Part shown: piece by piece, positions 1 to 9,312 of the stretch
How positions within the stretch are numbered: position 1 is the first letter of the stretch
Layout of the letters: each line of letters starts with the position of its first letter
DNA from: Phyllobacterium calauticae
Lineage (GTDB): Bacteria > Pseudomonadota > Alphaproteobacteria > Rhizobiales > Rhizobiaceae
Assembly (NCBI RefSeq): GCF_019991125.1
Contig: NZ_JAGENB010000008.1
Location: 62,001-126,000 of the forward strand
DNA length: 64,000 nt
Direction of reading: 5' to 3'
Position numbers and translations under genes: made by a program
The notes under the pieces: model-generated
What the model was told of the DNA's origin: nothing
Databases searched by the model: none
The model's input: only the letters and a program-made list of their open reading frames with translations

Positions 1-150
1 TATTCCGCTCATCTGATTACATAAGGGCTCGCTGACTGCGTTCAGCGCGCCCGGCTGGCGTATGTGGCGGCCGGAAATCAGGCAATGAATGGAGCAACGC
101 CCGGCTCTCTTTCATGTGTTGACACGAAGTATTGAGCGAGAGACCCAGGG

Positions 151-1005
151 ATGACTGCATCTTCGTCAGCGACCGTCACGGCGGCACCCATTCATGCAAC
201 GGATGACCTTTCGGCACCGGTTGCATTTGCGATTCCCGACAATGTGTTCGCGGAAACGGTCACCGAGGTGCGCCATTATACCGATCGCCTGTTCCGTTTC
301 CGTATTACGCGGCCGACGAGCTTCCGCTTCCGTTCCGGCGAATTCGTCATGATCGGCCTGCCCAATGCGGAAAAGCCGGTTTACCGTGCCTACTCCATCG
401 CCAGCCCGTCCTGGGACGAGGAAATCGAATTCTTCTCGATCAAGGTCGACAACGGCCCGCTGACCGAGCATCTGCAAAAGATCAAGCGGGGCGATACGGT
501 CCTCCTGCGCAAGAAGTCGACGGGGACACTGGTTCTCGATGCGCTTCTTCCGGGCAAGCGGCTCTACATGCTGTCGACCGGAACCGGCGTTGCCCCCTTC
601 GCCAGCCTCATCCGCGACCCCGAGACCTATGAAAAGTTCGAAGAGGTCATCCTGATCCAGACCTGCCGGGATATCGCCGAGCTGAAATACATCACCGAAA
701 TGGTCGAGGGCATCAAGGATGACCCGCTGATCGGTGAATTCGCCGCCGACAGCCTGCGGCTCTACACGACGACCACGCGCGAACCATTCACCCATATGGG
801 CCGCATCACCGACCTGATGCAGAGCGGCAAGCTGTTCAGCGATCTCGGCCTGCCGCCGCTCGATCCCGAAACCGACCGCGGCATGATCTGCGGCTCGATG
901 CACATGATCCACGACACCAAGGCCATTCTGGAATCCTTCGGCCTGGTCGAAGGCGCCAACAACAAACCGGCGACCTATGTGGTCGAGCGGGCTTTCGTCG
1001 GCTAA
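151..1005 (+). CDS. fpr: Ferredoxin--NADP(+) reductase
   Basis: FAD flavoenzyme that moves electrons between NADPH and ferredoxin or flavodoxin in the cytosol. The 284-residue product has the FAD motif RAYS (79-82) and the nucleotide-binding GTGVAPF (144-150), and ends in the aromatic-containing tail VVERAFVG seen in bacterial FPR enzymes. Most family members are near 257 residues. The extra length is a low-complexity N-terminal extension of about 27 residues, so a later start is possible, although no internal Met is well placed. The gene stands alone and is followed by a terminator-like hairpin. No convincing promoter was seen in the 150 bases upstream. Confidence 0.9.
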   Translation: MTASSSATVTAAPIHATDDLSAPVAFAIPDNVFAETVTEVRHYTDRLFRFRITRPTSFRFRSGEFVMIGLPNAEKPVYRAYSIASPSWDEEIEFFSIKVDNGPLTEHLQKIKRGDTVLLRKKSTGTLVLDALLPGKRLYMLSTGTGVAPFASLIRDPETYEKFEEVILIQTCRDIAELKYITEMVEGIKDDPLIGEFAADSLRLYTTTTREPFTHMGRITDLMQSGKLFSDLGLPPLDPETDRGMICGSMHMIHDTKAILESFGLVEGANNKPATYVVERAFVG

Positions 1006-1035
1006 AACCTGCCTGCAGAAACATCTGGAATATCG

Positions 1036-1065
1036 TGCCCGGTCTCCTTGAGGCCGGGCATTTTG
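1036..1065 (+). terminator. Rho-independent terminator after fpr
   Basis: TGCCCGG and CCGGGCA form a 7-bp stem around an 11-base loop, followed directly by TTTT. It lies 31 bases after the fpr stop. Confidence 0.7.
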
Positions 1066-1177
1066 CTATGCGTCTTGCCTCACTGACTTGTGACACCTTG
1101 TCTCTTCTAAAACATGAGTCCGCATGCTATATGTGTGAATGTTATAAGCACCCTTATGAGTTTCAAAACCCCACATC

Positions 1178-1642
1178 ATGGACGACACACCCACTCTTGG
1201 CTTTCTGCTGCACGATGTTGCGCGGTTGCTGCGCAAGCGGTTTGAACAACGGGCAAAATGCCTCGGCCTGACCCGGTCACAGTGGCAGACGCTGGCCTAT
1301 CTGTCCAAGAATGAGGGGATTCATCAGGCTGGCCTGGCGGAAATCCTCGAAATCGAGCCGATCACCCTGGTGCGCATCCTCGACAAGCTGCAGGAGCGGA
1401 ACCTGATCGAGCGGCGCCGGCACCCGACCGACCGCCGCATCTGGCTGCTGTTCCTGCGCGATGAAGCGCGCCCGCATCTGGCGGATATGCGCGTCATCGG
1501 CGAAGTCACCCGGTCCGAAGCCCTCGAAAATGTGCCGGCGGAAGACCGCGAACATCTCATCCGCACTCTAACCCTTATGAAGTCCAATTTGATCGATGCC
1601 TGTCAGACACCGGTCGATGACAGGAAGACACACCATGGCTGA
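1178..1642 (+). CDS. MarR family transcriptional regulator
   Basis: Winged-helix regulator of 154 residues, the usual MarR length. The core around residues 30-100 has the recognition helix (LAEILEIEPITLVRILDKL) and the wing with its DRR turn (HPTDRRIWLL). It is the first gene of an operon with an EmrA-like and an EmrB-like protein, and its stop overlaps the next start by 8 bases, so it very probably represses this efflux operon and responds to a phenolic or drug-like ligand, as MarR and EmrR do. No strong Shine-Dalgarno sequence precedes the ATG. The ligand cannot be deduced. Confidence 0.85.
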   Translation: MDDTPTLGFLLHDVARLLRKRFEQRAKCLGLTRSQWQTLAYLSKNEGIHQAGLAEILEIEPITLVRILDKLQERNLIERRRHPTDRRIWLLFLRDEARPHLADMRVIGEVTRSEALENVPAEDREHLIRTLTLMKSNLIDACQTPVDDRKTHHG

Positions 1643-2855
1643 CGGATCTCCCAACTCCCGCATTCCCGCCAATTCCGATCACCCCGCCGCACCGGGGCAC
1701 GCCGCGCCTGTTCTGGAAAAGACCGACGCACCCGGCGAAGCGCCGGTAGCCGCCCGCGTCAACGAACCGGTGCCGCTGCCCGATATCACGCCGCCGAAAA
1801 CCCGCCGCAACCGTCTGCGCCCCGTGCTCTTCGCCGCGCTGCCGCTTGCCCTCGTGGTCGGCGGTTATTTCTACGTCATCGGCGGGCAGGTCATGTCCAC
1901 CGACAACGCCTATGTGCAGGCGGACATGGTCGGCGTTTCCACCGATATATCGGGGCTGGTCAGCGCCATAGACGTGCATGACAACGAGGTCGTCAAGCAG
2001 GGACAGATCCTGTTCCGCATCAACCCCGACGTCTACCGCATCGCTCTTGAGGGCGCGCAGGCGCAGCTCGGCACCGTTCGCAACCAGATTCTCAACCTGC
2101 AGGCGAGCTACAAGCAGACGCTGGCGGAAATCGCCCAGGCGGAATCCGACATTCCCTTCTACCAGAAGACCCTGCAGCGCCAGGCGGACCTGACCAACAC
2201 CGCCGCCGTCTCCAAGGCCACCTACGATCAGGCCAAGCATGATCTGGATGCCGCCCAGCAGAAGGTCGATGTCGCCAGGGCGCAGGCCGCCACCACGCTC
2301 GCCCAGTTGGGCAACAATGCCGACCAGCCTGTCGAGCAGAACCCGTCCTATCTCGCGGCAAAGGCAACCGTCGACAAGGCCCAGCACGATTTTGACGCGA
2401 CCACGGTGCGCGCGCCCTTCGATGGGATCGTGACCAATGTCAGTTCGCTGCAGGTCGGCGCCTATCTCCAGGCCTCGCAGGCCGGTTTCAGCCTTGTCTC
2501 GACAACCCATATGTGGGTTGCCGCCAGCCCCAAGGAAACCGAGCTGACCTATGTCAAGCCCGGCCAGCCGGTGACCGTGACCGTCGACACCTATCCGGGC
2601 GTCGAATGGAAGGGCACGGTTGCCAGCATCAGCCCGGCATCCGGCTCGAGCTTCTCGCTGCTGCCCGCACAGAATACAACCGGCAATTGGGTTAAGGTTG
2701 TGCAGCGCATTCCCATGCTCGTCAGCATAAACGACACGGCGGGCAAGCCGCCGCTGCGCGTCGGCATGAGCGTGACGGCCGAAGTCGATACTGGCCATGC
2801 ACGCGGCCTGCCGCAGTTCGTGCAATCGCTTCTGGGCAGCAAGGATCATGTCTAG
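1635..2855 (+). CDS. emrA: EmrA/HlyD-type membrane fusion protein
   Basis: Periplasmic adaptor joining an inner-membrane drug pump to an outer-membrane channel. The 406-residue product has a proline-rich cytosolic N terminus, one membrane segment (about 63-83), the EmrA signature STDNAYVQAD just after it, a coiled-coil hairpin and a lipoyl/barrel domain (VRAPFDGIVTNV). I chose the ATG at 1635 because AGGAAG lies 7 bases upstream; an in-frame start at 1596 would run far into marR and lacks such a site. It overlaps marR and the pump gene by 8 bases each, which suggests translational coupling. Confidence 0.88.
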   Translation: MADGSPNSRIPANSDHPAAPGHAAPVLEKTDAPGEAPVAARVNEPVPLPDITPPKTRRNRLRPVLFAALPLALVVGGYFYVIGGQVMSTDNAYVQADMVGVSTDISGLVSAIDVHDNEVVKQGQILFRINPDVYRIALEGAQAQLGTVRNQILNLQASYKQTLAEIAQAESDIPFYQKTLQRQADLTNTAAVSKATYDQAKHDLDAAQQKVDVARAQAATTLAQLGNNADQPVEQNPSYLAAKATVDKAQHDFDATTVRAPFDGIVTNVSSLQVGAYLQASQAGFSLVSTTHMWVAASPKETELTYVKPGQPVTVTVDTYPGVEWKGTVASISPASGSSFSLLPAQNTTGNWVKVVQRIPMLVSINDTAGKPPLRVGMSVTAEVDTGHARGLPQFVQSLLGSKDHV

Positions 2856-4395
2856 CACCGTCGCACTGCCGGGCACCGCACCGGTTGCCAATCGCGGCGC
2901 GATCACGGCCTGCGTCATCCTCGCCGTGATCATGCAGGCGCTCGATACGACCATCGCCAACGTGGCGCTGCCCTATATCCAGGGCAGCGTTGCGGCGAGC
3001 GCCGACCAGATCAACTGGGTCCTGACCTCCTACATCGTCGCTGCCGCCATCATGACGCCGCCGTCGGGCTTTCTGGCCGCCCGCTTCGGCCGCAAGCGCG
3101 TGCTGCTCACCGCCATCGCCGGTTTCGTCGTGGCGTCGGTGCTGTGCGGCATTGCCCAGTCGCTGCCGCAGATCGTGGCTTTCCGGTTGTTGCAGGGCCT
3201 GTTCGGCGCCTCGCTCGTCCCCCTATCGCAAGGCATTCTTCTCGACATCTATTCCGTCGAGGAGCGCGGCTCGGCCATGGCGCTGTTCGGCGTTTCCGTC
3301 ATGGTCGGTCCCGTGCTCGGCCCCGTCATCGGCGGCTGGCTGACCGACAATATCAGCTGGCGCTGGGTGTTCTACATCAACGTTCCCATCGGCCTTCTCG
3401 CCTTTGCCGGCATCGTTGCCTTCGTCACCGAAACCGGGCGGGAGCTGAAGGCCAAGCTGGACTGGTTCGGCTTCGGCACGCTCAGCCTTGCCATCGCCGC
3501 CCTTCAGCTTTTTCTCGACCGCGGCGAACAGCTCGACTGGTTTTCCTCCGGCGAAATCCAGCTGGAAGCGCTTGTCTGCGTCAGCGCCTTCTACCTGTTC
3601 CTCAGCCACACCTTCACGGCCGAACGGTCCTTCGTCAATCCAAGGCTGTTCCTCGACCGGAACTTTGCCGTCAGCATGTTCTTCATCTTCATCGTCGGCG
3701 TGACCTATCTCGCCTCGCTCGCCCTGATGACGCCCTACCTGCAGACCCTCATGGGCTATCCCGTCACCACGGCGGGTATCGTCATGGGCCCGCGCGGCGT
3801 CGGCACGATGGTGTGCATGTTCATCGTCGGCCGCCTCATCGGCAAGGTCGATACGCGCTTCCTCCTGGTGCTCGGCCTCGGGCTGACCGCCTGGGCCATG
3901 TACGACATGACCGGCTGGACGCCTGACGTATCGCAGTGGACCATCGTTTCGGTGGGCTTCATCCAGGGTGCCGGCCTCGGCTTCCTCTTCGTGCCGCTGA
4001 CGACGATTGCCTTTGCCACCCTGCCCGCCAGCATGCGCGGCGAAGGCACGGGCCTTTACAATCTCTCGCGCAATATCGGTTCCAGCGTCGGCATTTCCAT
4101 CGTCACGGCGCTGATCACCGAGAATGTGCAGACCAACCACGCCTCGATCGCCGCCTATGTCACGCCGTTCAACCACGCCTTCAATGCACCTGCCGTGATG
4201 CAGCATCTCGACCCGCTGAAGGCGGCGGGCCGCGCTTCGCTTGACGGCATCATCACCCTGCAGGCCACGATCATCGCCTATATGGACGATTTCAAGCTGC
4301 TGATGCTGATGTCGCTGGCAGCCATCCCGCTGGTGTTCCTGCTGCGCAAGCCGGCACCCAGCGCCGCGCCGCCGGAACATGCGGTGATGGAATGA
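2848..4395 (+). CDS. emrB: DHA2-family drug:H+ antiporter (EmrB-like)
   Basis: Inner-membrane proton-driven exporter of 515 residues with about 14 hydrophobic segments, as expected for the DHA2 branch of the major facilitator superfamily. Diagnostic motifs are LDTTIANVALPYI in TM1, the loop motif GFLAARFGRKRV, and the antiporter motif C region (GVSVMVGPVLGPVIGGWL). The ATG at 2848 overlaps the end of emrA by 8 bases, so pump and adaptor are co-translated. Together they should form an EmrAB-TolC-type tripartite pump; the outer-membrane partner is not in the window. Confidence 0.9.
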   Translation: MSSTVALPGTAPVANRGAITACVILAVIMQALDTTIANVALPYIQGSVAASADQINWVLTSYIVAAAIMTPPSGFLAARFGRKRVLLTAIAGFVVASVLCGIAQSLPQIVAFRLLQGLFGASLVPLSQGILLDIYSVEERGSAMALFGVSVMVGPVLGPVIGGWLTDNISWRWVFYINVPIGLLAFAGIVAFVTETGRELKAKLDWFGFGTLSLAIAALQLFLDRGEQLDWFSSGEIQLEALVCVSAFYLFLSHTFTAERSFVNPRLFLDRNFAVSMFFIFIVGVTYLASLALMTPYLQTLMGYPVTTAGIVMGPRGVGTMVCMFIVGRLIGKVDTRFLLVLGLGLTAWAMYDMTGWTPDVSQWTIVSVGFIQGAGLGFLFVPLTTIAFATLPASMRGEGTGLYNLSRNIGSSVGISIVTALITENVQTNHASIAAYVTPFNHAFNAPAVMQHLDPLKAAGRASLDGIITLQATIIAYMDDFKLLMLMSLAAIPLVFLLRKPAPSAAPPEHAVME

Positions 4396-4396
4396 A

Positions 4397-4440
4397 ACAA
4401 GGGCGGGCGGTCCATTGGACCACCCGCCCTTGTTCTTTTA
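4397..4440 (+). terminator. Strong hairpin terminator after emrB
   Basis: A 17-bp stem with one mismatch (4397-4413 with 4417-4433) and a 3-base loop is followed by TCTTTT. It begins 2 bases after the emrB stop and separates this operon from the convergent binding-protein gene. Confidence 0.85.
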
Positions 4441-4450
4441 CAGACCCCTC

Positions 4451-5467
4451 CTAGCGCGCCGGCGGCGCATACATCAGGCCGCCGGCATTCCACAAAGCGT
4501 TGATGCCCCGGTCGATCTTCAGGGGACTGCCCTTGCCGAGATTGCGGTCGAACATCTCGCCGTAATTGCCGGTTGTCGACACGATCTTGTAGATCCAGCC
4601 CTTGTCGAGGCCCAGCGGCGCACCCGTATCCCCCTCGGCGCCCAGAAAGCGCTTGATCGACGGATTGCCGGATTCCATCTGCTTGGCGATGTTCTCCCTG
4701 GTAATGCCCAGCTCTTCCGCCTCGATCATCGAGAACAGGGTCCAGCGGACAATGTTGAACCAGCGGTCATCGCCCTGGCGCACCGCCGGTCCCAGCGGCT
4801 CCTTGGAAATGATCTCGGGTAGCACCATGAACCCCTCGGGGTCGGACAGGGTCAGCCTTTGCGCGTAGAGTGCGGAGGCATCCGTCGTGTAGACATCGCA
4901 GCGGCCATTGTTCAGCGCGACAATGGTTTCATCCGGGCGTTCGAACGAGACGATCTCGTAGGTGATGTTGTTCGCCTTGAAATAATCGGCAACGTTGAGT
5001 TCCGTCGTCGTGCCGGTCTCGGTGCACAGCGAGGCGCCGGAGAGCTCCTTTGCGCTCTTCACGCCCAGTGACTTCTTCACCATGAAGCCCTGCCCGTCAT
5101 AATAGGCGGTGCCGACGAATTTGAGGCCCATGGTGGTATCGCGCGACAGGGTCCATGTGGTCTGGCGCGACAGCAGATCGGCTTCGCCGGACTGCAGCGC
5201 GGTGAAGCGGTCCTTGGTGGAAAGCGGAATGAAGTTGACCTTGTCCGGGTCGCCGAAGATTGCCGCGGAAACCGCATGGCAGAAATCGACGTCGAAGCCG
5301 GTCCATTTGCCCGTGCTGTCCGCATTGGAAAAGCCGAGGACGCCCTGGCTGACGCCGCAATTGACGCGGCCGCGTTCCTTGATCACCGACAGCGTGTCGG
5401 CCTTGGCGGGGGTGGCGGTAAAGGCTGCCGATGCCAGCAGCAGGGCCAGAAGTGCAGTCCGTTTCAT
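4451..5467 (-). CDS. General L-amino-acid ABC transporter binding protein (AapJ-like)
   Basis: Periplasmic solute-binding protein of 338 residues, cluster 3, resembling AapJ/BztA. It has a signal peptide ending near AKA (residues 21-23) and the family landmarks GVLGFS, GKWTGFDVDFCHAVSAAIFGD and the C-terminal GINALWNAGGLMYAPP. I chose the ATG at 5467 because GGGAG sits just upstream. It lies 85 bases downstream of the kinase-aminotransferase fusion on the same strand, so both are probably co-transcribed. No permease or ATPase gene is adjacent: it is an orphan that may share an Aap transporter encoded elsewhere or feed the fusion enzyme. Confidence 0.85.
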   Translation of the reverse strand: MKRTALLALLLASAAFTATPAKADTLSVIKERGRVNCGVSQGVLGFSNADSTGKWTGFDVDFCHAVSAAIFGDPDKVNFIPLSTKDRFTALQSGEADLLSRQTTWTLSRDTTMGLKFVGTAYYDGQGFMVKKSLGVKSAKELSGASLCTETGTTTELNVADYFKANNITYEIVSFERPDETIVALNNGRCDVYTTDASALYAQRLTLSDPEGFMVLPEIISKEPLGPAVRQGDDRWFNIVRWTLFSMIEAEELGITRENIAKQMESGNPSIKRFLGAEGDTGAPLGLDKGWIYKIVSTTGNYGEMFDRNLGKGSPLKIDRGINALWNAGGLMYAPPAR

Positions 5468-5552
5468 GATGTTCTCCCTCATTGTGATTGAATAAATCTT
5501 TCCCGCCCGCCGGACACCTGCCCGGCGGTTCGTTCTTTCTTCGGTGTTTGGA

Positions 5553-8500
5553 TCACTGGTTCGCCAGGACGGCCGTGAACGTGTCCTCCAACACGTCGAT
5601 CAGATAATCCGCATTGGCCCGGCTGAAAATCATCGGCGGGCGCAGCTTCAGGATGTTGTCGTGCGGTCCCTCCGTTCCCATCAGGACACCGCGCTCCCTG
5701 GCACCGTTGTTGATGGCGCGGGCAATCTCCGTGGCAGGCTCCTTGCTCCTGCGGTCCGTGACGAGTTCGACGCCGAGAAAGAGCCCCTGTCCGCGCACAT
5801 CGCCGATGACGGCATGGCGGGCCTTCATCTCCTCGAAGCGCTGCAGCAGGTAATTGCCTGTGTCCAGCGCATTTTGCCGCAGATTGTCGCGCTCGATCAC
5901 GTCGAGCACCGCAAGGCCCACAGCACAGGAAACGGGATTGCCGCCGAATGTGTTGAAATATTCCATGCCGTTGTTGAACGAGGCGGCGATCTCGCGCGTC
6001 GTCACCACCGCCGCCATGGGGTGGCCATTGCCGATGGGCTTGCCCATGGTGACGATGTCGGGCACGACGCCTTGCGTCTCGAACGCCCACCAATGGCTAC
6101 CGACGCGGCCGAAACCGACCTGCACTTCATCCGCCGCACAGATACCACCGGCGGCACGCACCATCGCGTAGACCTCTTTGAGGTAACCATCCGGCAGGAA
6201 CACCTGACCGGCGACGCTGGGAATGGACTCGGCAAGGAACAGGCCCGGCGCCTTGCCTGCCCGGCGCATCTGTTCGATCTGTTCGGCAACGCTTTCCGCA
6301 TAGCGGCTGGCAATCTCCGCCTGCGGCCAGTCGGACGGCGCGCGGTAAGGATCGGGAATGGCGGCCTCATAGACATGCGGCTTGCGGCCCTTGCCGCCTC
6401 GACGCTTGTATTTGTAGGGGCTGAGCTCGATCAGTTCCTGCGTCGTGCCGTGATAGGCCCAATCGAGAACAATCGCCTCCTCGCGGCCGGTATGTGCCCG
6501 CATCATCCGCAGCATCAGGCTGTTGGCCTCGCTGCCCGAACAGGCAAAGGTCGCGACCGTCAGGTCACCGGGCAACGTCGCGGTCAGCCGCTCCGCATAG
6601 GTGACGATGTTGTCGTGCAGATAGCGCGTATTTGTGTTGAGCACGCCCGCCTGCCACGACAGGGCCCTCACCACATCCGGATGGGCATGGCCGAGATGGC
6701 AGACATTGTTGAAGCAGTCGAGATAGGCCCGGCCGCGATCGTCGATCAGCCAGACACCCTCGCCGCGCACGAACTTGATCGGCTCCGCATAGGAAATGGA
6801 GAGATTGGGCAGGAGCGACGTACGGCGCGCGGCAACAATGGCCTCCCTGCTGCGCCCCGTCTGCTGGAATGTCTCGCGCGGCAGGCCGATGAAATTGGCC
6901 GGGTCCGGGAAGAGTTCGCCCCAGACCGGGAGATAGCGCGCTTCGCCGACGCCGAGGATGGCGGTTGCGGACAGCGATGTATCCACCGACAATTGCAGAT
7001 GCAGATGCGGTGCCCAGCCGCCATTTTCCGCAGGCGCGCCCATTTGGCCGACGAGATCGCCCGCTTGAAGCACGTCGCCCGGACGCAGCCGCGTCAGGGC
7101 CTCGTGCGCAAGATGCCCCCACAGCGTTGCAAAGGGCGGGCAGCCATCCGGCGCATGTTCGAGCTTGACGAGGCAGCCATAGCCGAGCGGATCGGGCTCG
7201 ATGACGACTTCTGCGACAGTTGCCGCGATGGGCGTGAACAGCTTCGTGCCTGCAGCCATGAAGAGGTCGAGGCCGAGATGCCGGGTGCGCCGCTCGCCGG
7301 CAATGAAACGCGATTCGAACATCGCGCCGGTATAGACGGAGCGTTCCTCGCCCCACGGCCCGATGCCGAGCGCGATACCGTTTTCGGCGCAATAGGCATC
7401 CCACCATGCGGTTGCCTTGTCCGGTTGCTGCGTCGCGGACCAGACGGTCATGGCATTTTCGGGATCGCCATAGGGAACCAGCGCCTTGGCCGCGGTGGCC
7501 GGATGCTGCGCGAGAACCGGGGCAAAGGTCCGGTTGTTGCGCTTGATCCAGCCGGCAACCGCCTTGGCCCCGGCAGACGCATCATATCCGCAGGCATGGC
7601 GGAAAATCGCCGTGGCAAAGCCCGGATTGATCGCATCGAGGCGCCGCAGCAATGCCCATGCGGGGGCCTCGCTGATGGCGAGATAGGGATTGTCATCCGT
7701 CTTGTCCTTGCGCTGCGCCGACAGCGTGACGCTGGTGACGAGCCGCATGGCGATCAGGTCGAACAGCAGGTCCACCTCCTGTTCCTGCAGGGGATATTCC
7801 GCATGGAAACCCGCAACGATGGCGACTGCCGCGCCGATGGGATCGTCGAGATCGAGAATGGAGTAGGCGCAGGCCACCGCAACTTCGGCGATCAGGATGC
7901 TGTGCAGCGCATCGCCGAAATCGATCAGGCCGGCAATTTTCCCCGGATTGTCCGCGTCGACCAGCACGTTCCAGTCGTTGGCGTCATTATGGATGACGGC
8001 GGCGCGTAAGCGAGGCAGGCGCGGTGCCACCCGCGCCTCGAACCGGTCGAGGAAGCGACCGAGCAGCGCACGATCCTCGGCATTGTCGATATATTTCAGG
8101 CGCTGGCGCGACAGGCCCGCCGCCCGCATGTCCCAGTCGAATGTCCTGAGCGCGCCGGGATGCATGAAGCCCTGCATGGCCCTGTCCAGCCGCCCAAGCA
8201 TCCCGCCGAGGCTTTGCAGGACCGCCGGCGTGCGTTCGCGTTTGGCCAGGGGATCGCCATCTTGCCAGGACACCATGCGGATGCAATGCCGTTCACCGGT
8301 CCGGGATTGGATCTGCACCAGCACCTGCCCGTCCAGCGACCGGCGCAATCTTGGCACCGGCAGATCGGACGCGTTTGCTTCCAGATGATGCAGCAGCGCC
8401 GTCTGGAAATCGCTCTGGTCCTTCGGCTCGCTGGAATTGACGGCTTTGAGAATCCAGATGGAGCCGTCCGATGCATCGATCCGGAAATTCTGGTCGCGTT

Positions 8501-8606
8501 CGCTGGCCAGAGAACTGATCCGGCCCTCGACGCCAAAATGCTCCTTGGCGATGGCGAGGGCTTCCGCATTCGAAAATGCCGGTGCCGGATGGGACAGATT
8601 GATCAT
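5553..8606 (-). CDS. Three-domain fusion: APH-type kinase, LytM/M23 domain, class III aminotransferase
   Basis: Protein of 1017 residues. Residues 1 to about 345 are an aminoglycoside/choline/hydroxylysine kinase-like fold with catalytic HNDANDWN (206-213) and metal-binding IDFGD (228-232). Residues about 420-545 are a LytM/M23 domain with H443xxxD447 and HLH 534-536. Residues about 598-1017 are a fold-type I PLP enzyme with DEVQVGFGR and K856 in [11 protein letters not shown]. In animals, an APH-family hydroxylysine kinase and a class III PLP phospholyase act in series on 5-hydroxylysine, so I infer phosphorylation of a hydroxy-amine followed by PLP-dependent phosphate elimination. Plain transamination is an alternative. 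AGGAG lies 7 bases before the ATG. An Lrp-type regulator is divergent and an amino-acid binding protein follows. Confidence 0.85.
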   Translation of the reverse strand: MINLSHPAPAFSNAEALAIAKEHFGVEGRISSLASERDQNFRIDASDGSIWILKAVNSSEPKDQSDFQTALLHHLEANASDLPVPRLRRSLDGQVLVQIQSRTGERHCIRMVSWQDGDPLAKRERTPAVLQSLGGMLGRLDRAMQGFMHPGALRTFDWDMRAAGLSRQRLKYIDNAEDRALLGRFLDRFEARVAPRLPRLRAAVIHNDANDWNVLVDADNPGKIAGLIDFGDALHSILIAEVAVACAYSILDLDDPIGAAVAIVAGFHAEYPLQEQEVDLLFDLIAMRLVTSVTLSAQRKDKTDDNPYLAISEAPAWALLRRLDAINPGFATAIFRHACGYDASAGAKAVAGWIKRNNRTFAPVLAQHPATAAKALVPYGDPENAMTVWSATQQPDKATAWWDAYCAENGIALGIGPWGEERSVYTGAMFESRFIAGERRTRHLGLDLFMAAGTKLFTPIAATVAEVVIEPDPLGYGCLVKLEHAPDGCPPFATLWGHLAHEALTRLRPGDVLQAGDLVGQMGAPAENGGWAPHLHLQLSVDTSLSATAILGVGEARYLPVWGELFPDPANFIGLPRETFQQTGRSREAIVAARRTSLLPNLSISYAEPIKFVRGEGVWLIDDRGRAYLDCFNNVCHLGHAHPDVVRALSWQAGVLNTNTRYLHDNIVTYAERLTATLPGDLTVATFACSGSEANSLMLRMMRAHTGREEAIVLDWAYHGTTQELIELSPYKYKRRGGKGRKPHVYEAAIPDPYRAPSDWPQAEIASRYAESVAEQIEQMRRAGKAPGLFLAESIPSVAGQVFLPDGYLKEVYAMVRAAGGICAADEVQVGFGRVGSHWWAFETQGVVPDIVTMGKPIGNGHPMAAVVTTREIAASFNNGMEYFNTFGGNPVSCAVGLAVLDVIERDNLRQNALDTGNYLLQRFEEMKARHAVIGDVRGQGLFLGVELVTDRRSKEPATEIARAINNGARERGVLMGTEGPHDNILKLRPPMIFSRANADYLIDVLEDTFTAVLANQ

Positions 8607-8666
8607 GCATCAACTCCTTTTCGCCAGAGCTTGGCACGGGCCTCAAAATGGGGCATCCGTTAATCC

Positions 8667-8702
8667 GCCGGTTTGACCGTCAGAAGGACGGCCTGAACCG
8701 GC
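8667..8702. promoter_or_regulatory. Nested inverted repeat between the fusion gene and lrp-like gene
   Basis: GCCGGTT (8667-8673) pairs with AACCGGC (8696-8702), and inside it CCGTC (8677-8681) pairs with GACGG (8687-8691) around AGAAG. It lies 28 bases before the regulator ATG and about 60 before the fusion start. It may be an operator for the Lrp-type regulator or a leader hairpin; the sequence alone does not decide. Confidence 0.4.
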
Positions 8703-8729
8703 ATTTGGTCGGGGGAAGAGAAGAGGGCA

Positions 8730-9182
8730 ATGAAGGAACTCGATGAAAAGGACCGGAACATTCTGAGCATCCTGTCGCGCGATGCCAAGATTCCGCTGAA
8801 GACGCTCGCCGGAAAGATCGGCCTGTCGCGCAGCGCAACCAGCGAGCGCATTCTTTTTCTCGAACGGTCGGGGGTCATCCGCGGCTACCGGGCCGATATC
8901 GGGCAGCTGAACGAGGGGGTGATCTGCGCCTTCCTGCTGATCAGCCTGGTGCGCACCCCGGCGCTCGGCGTGCTGGACCAGCTTGCGGCCCGTCCGGAAG
9001 TCCGGCGCGTTTCCTCGGTCAGCGGGCAGCTCGATCTGATTGTCGAGGTCGAGGTGCCGTCGATGAATCATCTCAACACCATCCGCAACACTGTAGCGCT
9101 GCTGGAGGAAGTCGATGACGTCACCACATCGATCATCCTGCGCCGCGACATCGACCGGATGGGCGGCGACGCGGGAGAATAA
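8730..9182 (+). CDS. Lrp/AsnC family transcriptional regulator
   Basis: Regulator of 150 residues with the standard layout: an N-terminal winged HTH (LDEKDRNILSILSRDAKIPL and LAGKIGLSRSATSERI, residues 3-50) and a C-terminal ligand-sensing RAM domain. An AGAGGG site precedes the ATG. It is divergent from the kinase-LytM-aminotransferase gene across 123 bases that hold a nested inverted repeat, so it probably controls that gene and the binding-protein gene in response to an amino acid. The effector is unknown. Confidence 0.88.
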   Translation: MKELDEKDRNILSILSRDAKIPLKTLAGKIGLSRSATSERILFLERSGVIRGYRADIGQLNEGVICAFLLISLVRTPALGVLDQLAARPEVRRVSSVSGQLDLIVEVEVPSMNHLNTIRNTVALLEEVDDVTTSIILRRDIDRMGGDAGE

Positions 9183-9312
9183 CCGCCGGCCGGATTCACT
9201 CTCGGAGGATCAGGCAATCTCTTCGGCCAAACGGGATACCGGTTTTTGACGTGGCCGCGCATACTCCGTCGTGTTCACAGGTCTATTTGACGAACAAAGA
9301 CGAGGTATGAAA

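Noticed and set aside
1-150. Promoter of fpr from a TTGACA at about 119
   Set aside because: No -10 element is found at a suitable distance.
1110-1160. Operator-like near-palindrome upstream of marR (GCTATA ... TATAAGC)
   Set aside because: The arms are only in register with a one-base bulge and in A/T-rich sequence, so it is not distinguishable from chance.
1575-2960. Open frame of 461 codons on the minus strand
   Set aside because: It is the antisense of emrA with no motif or ribosome site.
5544-8009. Open frame of 821 codons on the plus strand
   Set aside because: It mirrors the kinase-LytM-aminotransferase gene, whose product has intact catalytic motifs in three domains. The mirrored product is Arg/Asp/His-rich and has no recognisable domain.
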